Source of the DNA: a virus | Virus record (IMG/VR): IMGVR_UViG_3300032315_001715 | Span: 186,001 to 250,000 of that record | DNA: 64,000 nt | Strand: one strand, 5' to 3' | Part shown: piece after piece, positions 8,249-15,531 of the stretch | How the letters are laid out: each line of letters opens with the position of its first letter | Numbering within the stretch: the stretch's first letter is position 1 | The notes under the pieces: generated by a model | Told to the model about the DNA's origin: nothing | Database searches by the model: none | The model's input: only the letters and a program-made list of their open reading frames with translations | Program-made: the position numbers and the translations under genes

Positions 8249-9195
8249 CCAAAAAGGTTGTTTACATAACCGGTTGCCTAGGATTTATCGGTAGCTACAT
8301 CACCAGGAGTTGCCTCGACCGAGGTTGGTACGTGATGGGCATTGACTATGAGACCTATGCGGCAAATACGGAATATCTACAGGAGTTTAGTGGTTACGAA
8401 AACTTCACGTATCAACATAAAAATATCAATGATCTCAATATGCTTTATGACTGTGATTACATCATTAATACCGCAGCAGAGACCCATGTAGATAACAGCA
8501 TCGTCAACAGCAACGAGTTCATCCGTAGCAACATCGACGGCGTGCATAATCTTCTCAGATTGATACAAACCAAAAGCAGATTTCAAATGCCAACGCTGGT
8601 ACACTTCAGCACCGACGAAGTCTATGGCGATCTTGTTAATGGCAGCCACACCGAAAAGGATCTAATGAGGCCGAGCAATCCGTATTCGGCGACCAAGGCC
8701 AGCGCCGATATGCTGGTGCTAGCTTGGCATAGAACATATGGAATACCATACATCATCGTCCGTCCGACCAATAACTACGGTACCGGGCAATATGTTGAAA
8801 AATTCATACCAAAGGCCTGCAAGAGCCTCATGTTGGGACGAAAGTTACCAATGCACGAAAACGGTACTCCTATTAGAACTTGGCTACATGCACAGGATAC
8901 CGCAGATGCGGTGATCTTCCTGATAGAAAGCGGTAAGACCAATGACATATACAACATCAGCGGAAACTATGAAGATACCAATCTAAACGTGTTTAAAAAA
9001 ATACTTTCGTCTCACGGTGTAGATCCTGATTCATACTTGAAGCACGTTGATTTTTCATTTACGAGGCCCGGGCAAGACGTGCGCTACAGCGTCGATGACA
9101 CAAAACTGAGAAGCATCGGTTGGACGAATTCTAGATCGTTTGATGATGAGATACCAGCAATCGTCGCATACTATCGGTCTCGATTCATATGGTAA
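8245..9195 (+). CDS. rmlB: dTDP-glucose 4,6-dehydratase-like (RmlB family)
   Basis: A 316-aa extended SDR starting MTKKVVYITGCLGFIGS (Rossmann GxxGFIG at 10-16). It has NTAAETHVDNSI, HFSTDEVYGD and NPYSATKASAD, the diagnostic RmlB motifs for NAD+ binding, the catalytic Asp-Glu pair and the YxxxK. VRPTNNYGTGQ and PIRTWLHAQDTADA also match the family. The reaction turns an NDP-glucose into the 4-keto-6-deoxy sugar, the kind of substrate the RfbH enzyme upstream would need; whether the nucleotide is dTDP or CDP cannot be told here. The start at 8245 overlaps the preceding stop (ATGA). Confidence 0.85.
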   Translation: MTKKVVYITGCLGFIGSYITRSCLDRGWYVMGIDYETYAANTEYLQEFSGYENFTYQHKNINDLNMLYDCDYIINTAAETHVDNSIVNSNEFIRSNIDGVHNLLRLIQTKSRFQMPTLVHFSTDEVYGDLVNGSHTEKDLMRPSNPYSATKASADMLVLAWHRTYGIPYIIVRPTNNYGTGQYVEKFIPKACKSLMLGRKLPMHENGTPIRTWLHAQDTADAVIFLIESGKTNDIYNISGNYEDTNLNVFKKILSSHGVDPDSYLKHVDFSFTRPGQDVRYSVDDTKLRSIGWTNSRSFDDEIPAIVAYYRSRFIW

Positions 9196-10064
9196 ATCCC
9201 GTTATTGCGGTGCGATTTGGGCCCAAGGATGGTATCGTTGTTCGATGGCAGCTTAGAAATGCTCCTATAGCCAAGAGATGGCTAGCGTCATTGAAACAGG
9301 CTTTACCATACGGCATAAATGAACGAGATCGCATCTACAACATGCCAATACAACCATGGAATCGAAATACCATATGTGAAGAATTAACTGATTGCATGTC
9401 AAAAATTGAACGATTCTATCCAGATTTCTTTGATGTATGGCCAACACCTACAATGGATCATGAATCCACTAACGTAATGCATCTAGCATTTGAAAAACTA
9501 AGGGGATCCATTGAAGTTCCATCGGAACTCTATATCAATGCCCCGTATGATGTGCAAATGGAAATATGTCGGTACAATGTACTGATACACCGTTGGGAAA
9601 GCTTCGTGGGCAAAGGACCGCCCAGGGTGGTATGCACATTTAATAAGCCGTTTCGAACACCGTTGCTAGATGACGATTATTCATATTTTTCCGTCGGGCA
9701 CACATACGGAGCGCTGACGATCAATTATCCACAAGTTGGGAAACAACTGCTAGACGTATATCGAGATGATGATATGGTCGTCAGTGCCAAAGCCATAAGA
9801 CCCATGGATCATTATGCCGCTGGATTTGTTGCCCGATTTTTTGAAATCAATACCAATGCTACTGATTCAATTCTCGAATCGTTTGACAAATGGTATGACA
9901 CTAACCATACACACATGTTATCCCTTGGATTTGATCGAGATGATCCAAGGCTCGCCATAGGTTACATACAGGTAGCTGATCTAATCGAGGATCGCGATAG
10001 GACCGCGATGCTTTACAGCATTGGAAAGTCCGGTATAATCGGTGATGTTTGGATCGAAGAATGA
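9189..10064 (+). CDS. Conserved-looking protein of unknown function in the sugar cassette
   Basis: I do not recognise a family for this 291-aa soluble protein. It has no signal peptide or membrane segment. It is Trp/Tyr/Asp-rich with LYINAPYDVQMEICRYNVLIHRWESF in the middle and a C-terminal RLAIGYIQVADLIEDRD. ATG 9189 overlaps the rmlB-like gene by 7 nt, and its stop overlaps the next start (ATGA), so it belongs to the same transcript. A role in the same glycan pathway is inferred from position only. Confidence 0.6.
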   Translation: MVNPVIAVRFGPKDGIVVRWQLRNAPIAKRWLASLKQALPYGINERDRIYNMPIQPWNRNTICEELTDCMSKIERFYPDFFDVWPTPTMDHESTNVMHLAFEKLRGSIEVPSELYINAPYDVQMEICRYNVLIHRWESFVGKGPPRVVCTFNKPFRTPLLDDDYSYFSVGHTYGALTINYPQVGKQLLDVYRDDDMVVSAKAIRPMDHYAAGFVARFFEINTNATDSILESFDKWYDTNHTHMLSLGFDRDDPRLAIGYIQVADLIEDRDRTAMLYSIGKSGIIGDVWIEE

Positions 10065-10768
10065 AAATAGCCCTACAGATCAGTGGTCGATTGCGATATA
10101 CCGCCGAAAGCATCGGATCTATCATGGCTAGCATTGTTGAGACGCACCAACCTGATATATTCTGTTCTTTTTGGAATGCAGAGAATGACGCAACTTTGAA
10201 AAATTGGTCAGACTATCTCAATCCCCTGTTGATCGAAACCGAAGATCAATCGTTGATAAGACCGTATCTAGACGAACTATTTCAATTTAATGTGCATGCT
10301 AACATGCCGAGCATGAGCTATAAGTTCCATCGAGTGTCAGCCATTCGACAGGCATACGAACGAGCAAACGATGTTAGATATGATGTTGTCATACAAGCTC
10401 GTGCCGACAACATATTCTTTGAAAAGCTTTCAGTTGACATGTTGTCAACGGTGTCAGACGCCGGCATCTATTGCGCCAACGGCAGCATCAACAGCACCAT
10501 AGACCCATATGTACGCCCAAGGATGGTTGATAACTTCTATCTTGGAGATCCTGCCAGCATTGATCTAGCTGCTAGCACATTCTGGCATCTAAGGCGACAG
10601 GCCCAGGAATATACCGCTGCCGGTATGTTGCATCATGTCAGGATTCCCGAAATAATACAAAGCAAGATATGGAATGATCTTGGCATCAATATTCGTCCAT
10701 TGCCAGGAAACAATCCATTTGGTAACTTCCATTACGATATAGATCGGCGTGACACGCCATGGAGATGA
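10061..10768 (+). CDS. Putative glycosyltransferase-like protein
   Basis: A 235-aa protein starting MKIALQISGRLRYTAESIGSI, followed by PDIFCSFWNAENDA and, near residue 110, DVVIQARADNIFFE. This layout (short 'ISG..R' strand, then 'D...W', then an R.D site) is seen in small phage and bacterial glycosyltransferase-like proteins of uncertain class. The RADN stretch could be the DxD-equivalent. It is coupled to both neighbours: ATGA overlap upstream, and the next ATG begins one base after its TGA. Function is inferred from layout and context. Confidence 0.45.
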   Translation: MKIALQISGRLRYTAESIGSIMASIVETHQPDIFCSFWNAENDATLKNWSDYLNPLLIETEDQSLIRPYLDELFQFNVHANMPSMSYKFHRVSAIRQAYERANDVRYDVVIQARADNIFFEKLSVDMLSTVSDAGIYCANGSINSTIDPYVRPRMVDNFYLGDPASIDLAASTFWHLRRQAQEYTAAGMLHHVRIPEIIQSKIWNDLGINIRPLPGNNPFGNFHYDIDRRDTPWR

Positions 10769-10769
10769 T

Positions 10770-11738
10770 ATGAAGCTGCTGTATGTGGTACACCGATATG
10801 CACCGTACCCAGGAGGATCTGAAATCTATGTGCAAAACATGGCGGAAGAAAGCCTGCGCCGAGGTCACGAAGTTGCGGTGTTTGCTGGAGAACACCAAGG
10901 AGATTACAACGGTGTTAGGGTATCCAGTGATACCAACATCTTGCTATATAACTGGGACCTAATCATCGTCCATGGTGGAGACGTCAATGTACAGAATTTC
11001 GTTCTTTCCAATGCTAGGCGCATACCTAGCCCTGTGCTTTATCTTCTTGTTCTACCTAGTAACAGCGATGTTTGTGTTAAGGCTCTGCATGATTGCCAAT
11101 GGATCGGATGCAGCACGCTCGCTGACTGGCAACACTGCCAGCAGCACAACGTCAACCACAAGGCCGTCGAAATAAAGCACGGGATCGATTGGACAACGTC
11201 AATCGGCAGTACCGGGTTTAAGACCAAGCACGGCATTACCAAGCGGATGTTCCTAAGCTGTGGCGGGTACTGGCCAAACAAGGCCATGCGGAGGCTAGCT
11301 GATATATTTGAAGCGGCCGATATGCCTGATTCCGTGCTGGTAACCACCGGTTATGATAATCGGATGGATCTCATGCCCGCATCTCGAGGCAGCGTCATTC
11401 CAATGTTGATTGATGATCGCAACGAGGTACTGTCAGCAATGCATGACGCCGATTGCGTGATCATGCACAGCACCTCTGAAGGATTTGGGCTAGTTCTATT
11501 GGAGTCCATGCTTAATCAAACTCCGTGGATTGCCAGAAGCATAGCCGGAGCTGAATTTTTACACAGCAAAGGACACGGGCTAACATATCATAGTGATGAA
11601 GAATTAATGGCAATGCTCAGAGGGTTCAATCGAGGGCAGTTTGATATCAAGGGGGCATATGAATACGTGACAGCAAATCATTTGATATCAAACACGGTGT
11701 CTGATATAGAATCCGTTGCTAGCCGTAAAAGTTCCTAA
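10770..11738 (+). CDS. Glycosyltransferase, GT4 family (GT-B fold)
   Basis: A 322-aa GT-B enzyme: MKLLYVVHRYAPYPGGSEIYV with the N-terminal glycine loop (PGGSE, 14-18), a central FLSCGGYWPNKAM, and the donor-binding signature SEGFGLVLLESM near residue 236, in which the two Glu residues are the E-x7-E pair of GT4. The family is a retaining transferase using nucleotide sugars. GGAG at 10760-10763 sets the start at 10770. It is the last gene of the cassette, and its 3' end overlaps the convergent gene at 11719-12402 by 20 nt; no hairpin terminator separates them. Confidence 0.8.
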   Translation: MKLLYVVHRYAPYPGGSEIYVQNMAEESLRRGHEVAVFAGEHQGDYNGVRVSSDTNILLYNWDLIIVHGGDVNVQNFVLSNARRIPSPVLYLLVLPSNSDVCVKALHDCQWIGCSTLADWQHCQQHNVNHKAVEIKHGIDWTTSIGSTGFKTKHGITKRMFLSCGGYWPNKAMRRLADIFEAADMPDSVLVTTGYDNRMDLMPASRGSVIPMLIDDRNEVLSAMHDADCVIMHSTSEGFGLVLLESMLNQTPWIARSIAGAEFLHSKGHGLTYHSDEELMAMLRGFNRGQFDIKGAYEYVTANHLISNTVSDIESVASRKSS

Positions 11739-12402
11739 CCCGTTCCCAGACTCCATGCGGGCTGCCGGTTTCTAAATCAACGATCATGTAGCTTATCGTT
11801 ATTCGTTGACCGTCACCTTGAAATACCGTATGTGGCAGGTTGGTTCGAACAAATCCGCCGGGAATATCGGTTGAAACCGTATGCAGCGGATCTGGAATTT
11901 GATCCCAACTTAGTTTATTTCTAGACCATTCACTGATGTATCCGGTTCTCGTACCAATTTGTTTTCCATTTACCATCACCGGTCCGGTTTCCATGACCAC
12001 TTCTGCATCACTGCCCCACCAAGATATCAACCCTGGTGCCCGAGTTAATCCGTAAAAGCTAAATCTTGCTTCCAACATGCAAAGTTCATTTTTGTAGGTT
12101 AGCGCATCGCAGTGCAATCGCTGTATCTTTGCGGAACCGTTGGCAACAAACAGGGAAGCTTCCTTAATACGCAAGCCTGCTGGCGCTAGCATCGCATTAA
12201 CCATACAAGACGTTTTTGAAAAATGTTTCGTAACACCCGAGATATAAAACAAGCTGTTGGGTGCTGTCGATGCCTTCTTTAGAGACTCAAGAAGGATATT
12301 GCTACGGAGAAAACCCGTTGCTTCTTCTTGATCCGGTTGCATTTCAGATGGTATGAAGAAATTGTTGTTGGGTTCTGAAACCCTGATATTGTTAATATCC
12401 AT
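11719..12402 (-). CDS. Putative Fe(II)/2-oxoglutarate oxygenase-like protein, late expressed
   Basis: A 227-aa protein of no certain family. Its C-terminal half carries H97-x-D99 (RLHCDAL), H191 (LPHTVFQGDGQ) and R200 (RITISY). The order HxD ... H ... R with nine residues from the second His to the Arg is the iron and 2-oxoglutarate site of the double-stranded beta-helix oxygenases. Predicted strands around both motifs fit. It is preceded by a late promoter 5 nt from the ATG, unlike the sugar genes it faces, so it is probably made late and may act on virion protein or be virion-borne. It could also be an unrelated structural protein. Confidence 0.45.
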   Translation of the reverse strand: MDINNIRVSEPNNNFFIPSEMQPDQEEATGFLRSNILLESLKKASTAPNSLFYISGVTKHFSKTSCMVNAMLAPAGLRIKEASLFVANGSAKIQRLHCDALTYKNELCMLEARFSFYGLTRAPGLISWWGSDAEVVMETGPVMVNGKQIGTRTGYISEWSRNKLSWDQIPDPLHTVSTDIPGGFVRTNLPHTVFQGDGQRITISYMIVDLETGSPHGVWERVRNFYG

Positions 12403-12407
12403 GCAAA

Positions 12408-12415
12408 TATTTATT
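12408..12415 (-). promoter_or_regulatory. Late promoter (AATAAATA), abutting the start codon
   Basis: On the minus strand the bases read GAATAAATA then TTTGC then ATG. It differs from the window consensus GATAAATA at the first base only. With T4 late spacing, transcription would start at or within the ATG, so a leaderless mRNA is predicted. Confidence 0.6.
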
Positions 12416-12420
12416 CAAGT

Positions 12421-13287
12421 CTAGGACGATGTTCGGCTTTTTAATATCTGATCAACGTAGTCGAATGGTTCCTTGCGTGGAGCGTCTCGTTTTAGATATC
12501 TATTTGCAGCCGGGATCGATCCGGTCCTAGAAAGCATATCACTATGTGTGCCAACGTTTTTGTTTTTTGGATTGAAAATCTTGTCCTCAACAAACGAAAC
12601 AAATTGTTTCGAACCGTTATTTTGTATGAATCGCTTGATCACATTGCTCAATGTGTCAATGCACTGATGATATGCTGCTGAATCAAACGGAGTTGATTGC
12701 GGACCGGTACCAAACAATCGCTGCCAGTCACTTTTAAACATGCCACCGGTACGTTGCACGTTATCCTTGAACAGTCCGGGATTGTCATATTGCGGAAAAT
12801 CAGCCCACAATGACTGTGGAACTATACCTAATGGTTCGCTTACGGTGACGAAATACACCGGATATTTGTTATCATTTATGATCTTGTTGTAGCTCTTGTA
12901 CAATCCTCGTGATGCACCGGCCCAAGGTTTGGTCTTTGCACAGGGAACAAATGCAACCATTGAATATTTGTCTGGAACCTTATACGCCGCTATCTCATCG
13001 TGCCATGCTTTTATAATTGGATTGTTTAAGAGGTGGATGGTTTCACCTGGGGTGTATGCGGTTAGTTCTGTATCTAACGACGGGTTTGATGCCAGGCTAC
13101 GATCTACCAGGAATCGTCGGAATCTTGGCCAGTCTTCGCGTGATATGAATCCCGGTGTTCCCAGTTGCCCAAGTTCAACCGAACTAAGTTTTGAGAATGC
13201 TGCGGTTGATTCTGCTGGAGAAAGTTCGTGCGAAGATTGAGGTTTAACGGACTTGATCGAAGCTTCTAATATTTCTGATATTCTCAT
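12421..13287 (-). CDS. ArcS/DUF6884-like protein of unknown function, late expressed
   Basis: A 288-aa protein beginning MRISEILEASIKS, a style of N-terminus common on virion-associated proteins of marine T4-like phages. Around residues 112-160 it has FVPCAKTKPW, ASRGLYKSYNKII, YFVTVSEPLGIVPQSLW and YDNPG. This resembles the 'PC..tKp...s..lY......vs...GivP..l...yd.p' pattern of DUF6884 and of the DUF5591 part of archaeosine synthase. Those families are linked to 7-deazaguanine or nucleotide chemistry, but no partner gene for that pathway is in view. A TATAAATA promoter stands 5 nt before the ATG. Family placement is tentative. Confidence 0.5.
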   Translation of the reverse strand: MRISEILEASIKSVKPQSSHELSPAESTAAFSKLSSVELGQLGTPGFISREDWPRFRRFLVDRSLASNPSLDTELTAYTPGETIHLLNNPIIKAWHDEIAAYKVPDKYSMVAFVPCAKTKPWAGASRGLYKSYNKIINDNKYPVYFVTVSEPLGIVPQSLWADFPQYDNPGLFKDNVQRTGGMFKSDWQRLFGTGPQSTPFDSAAYHQCIDTLSNVIKRFIQNNGSKQFVSFVEDKIFNPKNKNVGTHSDMLSRTGSIPAANRYLKRDAPRKEPFDYVDQILKSRTSS

Positions 13288-13292
13288 GACGG

Positions 13293-13300
13293 TATTTATA
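13293..13300 (-). promoter_or_regulatory. Late promoter TATAAATA (perfect T4-type)
   Basis: Minus strand reads TATAAATA, then CCGTC, then ATG of the gene at 12421-13287. This is the exact T4 late consensus. The 5-nt gap leaves no room for a Shine-Dalgarno, so translation would be leaderless. Confidence 0.75.
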
Positions 13301-13330
13301 AAATCAACAACATACCCCTGCTTGATTTAT

Positions 13331-13339
13331 TGGTATAAA
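13331..13339 (+). promoter_or_regulatory. Extended -10 promoter for the homing endonuclease
   Basis: TGGTATAAA is an extended -10 element (TGnTATAAA) lying about 30 nt upstream of the ATG at 13369. No good -35 hexamer is at 17 nt. It would give a leader of roughly 20 nt containing AGAGG at 13357-13361. Host RNA polymerase use is inferred. Confidence 0.45.
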
Positions 13340-13368
13340 TGCTGCACACTTTAATTAGAGGTATGCTT

Positions 13369-14229
13369 ATGAAATTCACATGCATGGAATGCGGCCGAGA
13401 ATTTGACCAGATAACGGGCAAACACGTTAAAACGCACGGATTCAACACCGTAGCAGAATATCTTGAAAAACATCCTGGTGCCCAAACCGTCCAAGAACGC
13501 AAGGACTCCAAGGAAACCATCGAGCGAAAACGGATCGCCCGCCTTGGTAAGAAGCATAGCGACGAGGCCAAGGCACGCATAGGCGCCGGCAACAAGGGCA
13601 AGAAGATGAGTGCGGAAGCCATTGATAAATGGCGAGAGTCCTACAGGGAGTATCTCGACGAGCACGGAAGCCCCATGCTGGGCAAGGATCGCGGTGAGGC
13701 CTTCAAGGCAAAGATGAGTGCCATCGCCAAGGCACGGCCCAAGGAACTGGTCGATGCCAAGGTCGCGCAGATGCTGGCTGCGCGACGTGGCAGCAAGGCC
13801 ACTCCTGAGCAGAGGGAGAGGTATAGTGAAGCTCGATTAAAGTTCATTGCAGAAAATCCTGATAAGATGTTACCAAGATTATTCAATACAAAGCCTGAAC
13901 GAGAATTCAAAACGGTGTTAGATGAGATGAACATCTCATACAAACATAATGTTCGCGTTGGTAACAGATTGTATGATTTCCAAATTGGAACAAATGTTTT
14001 GATAGAGCTAGATGGCCCGTTTCATTACAATTATAAAATGTATGGTGATAAATCAATGCCAGACGAAGATCGCATGGCACTGTTTCTAGAAGCCAAAAAG
14101 AAGGACGAATACAAAACGGAATTAGCTAAATCGAACGGATATGTCTTGTATCGAATTATCGTTGGTGGCAATCTTCCTGATGATTGGAAAGCACAGCTTG
14201 AAAATCAAGGTTGCACTCTATTCAAATAA
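13369..14229 (+). CDS. Free-standing homing endonuclease: zinc finger, NUMOD3-like repeats, Vsr-like nuclease
   Basis: A 286-aa protein. Residues 5-23 (CMECGREF...HVKTH) form a C2H2-like zinc finger. Residues ~60-130 are Lys/Ala-rich with KHSDEAKARIGAGNKGKKMS and similar stretches, as in NUMOD3 DNA-binding modules of phage homing endonucleases. From ~175 on, KPEREFKTVLDEM, NRLYDFQIG and LIELDGPFHYNY give the E-D-x-H layout of Vsr-like (EDxHD) nucleases. Start 13369 follows AGAGG by 7 nt; the in-frame codon at 13339 lies in the promoter. It sits just past the end of the major capsid gene, a usual target zone for phage homing enzymes, and faces it across two hairpins. Confidence 0.75.
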   Translation: MKFTCMECGREFDQITGKHVKTHGFNTVAEYLEKHPGAQTVQERKDSKETIERKRIARLGKKHSDEAKARIGAGNKGKKMSAEAIDKWRESYREYLDEHGSPMLGKDRGEAFKAKMSAIAKARPKELVDAKVAQMLAARRGSKATPEQRERYSEARLKFIAENPDKMLPRLFNTKPEREFKTVLDEMNISYKHNVRVGNRLYDFQIGTNVLIELDGPFHYNYKMYGDKSMPDEDRMALFLEAKKKDEYKTELAKSNGYVLYRIIVGGNLPDDWKAQLENQGCTLFK

Positions 14230-14253
14230 AAACCCGGCATTTCTGCCGGGTTT
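14230..14253. terminator. Bidirectional intrinsic terminator between homing endonuclease and gp23
   Basis: A 10-bp stem (14230-14239 with 14244-14253, AAACCCGGCA/TGCCGGGTTT) with loop TTTC. On the minus strand the stem is followed by further T residues (GGGTTTTTATTT), so it should end the capsid operon; on the plus strand it follows the endonuclease stop (14227-14229) directly. Confidence 0.8.
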
Positions 14254-14274
14254 CTATAGGATATTTTGTAGAGA

Positions 14275-14310
14275 TTGTTTTCAATGGGCCGTGTAACCCA
14301 TTGAAAACAA
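14275..14310. terminator. Second long hairpin after the gp23 stop
   Basis: A 14-bp perfect stem (TTGTTTTCAATGGG 14275-14288 with its complement 14297-14310) and an 8-nt loop, 7 nt past the gp23 stop. It has no clear T-tract, so it may protect the 3' end of the abundant capsid mRNA or help the adjacent terminator. Confidence 0.6.
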
Positions 14311-14316
14311 AAGATC

Positions 14317-15519
14317 TCACAAAAATTTCAAATGCGCTGTATTGATGCCGATTCCCGCCAGGTAGTCAGCCGCGTTACCAAGACTGCTTGCGGTGTTCGA
14401 CAGCTCCAGGTAACCATACCTGGACATGAAGCTAACCACCGGCTCGAACGTGTTCGGGTCGATGATAACTCCGGAGCTGGTCAGAGGCACATATGGGCAA
14501 TAGTACGCAGCAGCGTCGATCTCGCCTGCGCCCTTGTAACCAACGAGAACGTTGGTGTTATCAGCTGCATACTGGTCAACATAGACGCGCATGCTGTTGT
14601 TTAGGGTTCCAACGAACTTGGTGTTGGTCGGAGCCTCAAACGTTCCCTCGGTGGTACGAGCGAATGCAGAGGTAGTTGCGCTCTGCAGGATCGTTAGGGC
14701 AGTCGGGGAAACCACGACCCAGTTACCTGCGCCACGACGTGTGCGTGCAGCGATCAGGTTTGCACCACGGTTGATCAGCACTGCAAGAGCAGCGTGCTCG
14801 TCACCAACGTAAGTTGCCGTACCGGAAACCGCACCCTGGTCGTATGTCAGGGTGGTACCAGCCAGGCTACGCAGCGACACAAGGATTTCCTGATCGATTT
14901 CTGCGGTGATTTCCTGTGCCAGCGCTGCCATGATCTCGGCCTCGATGTCAATGCCCTGTTGTGCTTGTGCATCCTGGGCAGCTTCAAAGGTCCAGCGAGC
15001 GCTCAGCTTGCGGGTCTTTGCTTCAACCGTCTCCTTGAGGATCTGGATGTTCAAACGCTTACCAGCCGTACCTTCAAGCACGCTGGTTGCAGCGGCACGT
15101 GGGTTAACGGTGTCGCCGTTGCCGCTGTAGAAGCGAGCAATGTCGAACGGGCTCAGTGCTTCAGCACCGGCCACAACGCCCGGAGCTGGTGCACCAAAGG
15201 TGTCAGCATAACGAACGCGCAGGGTGTGGATCTGACCAACTGGGCCGCTCATTGGCTGCACGCCAATGATCTCGTTGGCGATAACGGTCGGCATAACTCG
15301 ACGGATTACCGGCAGGATCACCTTGTTCAGCGTGGCAACATTGCCTGCGCTGGTTGAGCCCGGGGTGGCGTTCTCAAACAGGATTCCGCTCTTTGCTTGC
15401 AGATCCTTACGTGTGTTCTCGAGGATGATTTCCATGACCTTCTTGCGATTGCCGTTTAGACCCTCGCAAAGGGCGGTCTTGGTAGCCGTCCAATGTGTTT
15501 CGAAGAGATTCTTACTCAT
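14317..15519 (-). CDS. gp23: Major capsid protein (T4 gp23-like)
   Basis: A 400-aa protein, last gene of the head module in the T4 order 20-21-22-23. It starts MSKNLFETHW and has the HK97-fold-type major capsid features of T4-like phages, including VIRRVMPTVIANEIIGVQPMSGPVGQI at about residues 70-96 and GVIIDPNTFEP near the C-terminus. T4 gp23 is longer (521 aa) and is cut by gp21; ILFE at 46-49 is a possible gp21-type cleavage site, which is inference. AAGGAG lies just before the ATG. Two hairpins follow its stop. Confidence 0.93.
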   Translation of the reverse strand: MSKNLFETHWTATKTALCEGLNGNRKKVMEIILENTRKDLQAKSGILFENATPGSTSAGNVATLNKVILPVIRRVMPTVIANEIIGVQPMSGPVGQIHTLRVRYADTFGAPAPGVVAGAEALSPFDIARFYSGNGDTVNPRAAATSVLEGTAGKRLNIQILKETVEAKTRKLSARWTFEAAQDAQAQQGIDIEAEIMAALAQEITAEIDQEILVSLRSLAGTTLTYDQGAVSGTATYVGDEHAALAVLINRGANLIAARTRRGAGNWVVVSPTALTILQSATTSAFARTTEGTFEAPTNTKFVGTLNNSMRVYVDQYAADNTNVLVGYKGAGEIDAAAYYCPYVPLTSSGVIIDPNTFEPVVSFMSRYGYLELSNTASSLGNAADYLAGIGINTAHLKFL

Positions 15520-15531
15520 TTCAATAGCTCC

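Noticed and set aside
14794-15357. 187-codon plus-strand open frame over the capsid gene
   Set aside because: Antisense shadow of gp23 in a highly expressed, codon-biased gene.
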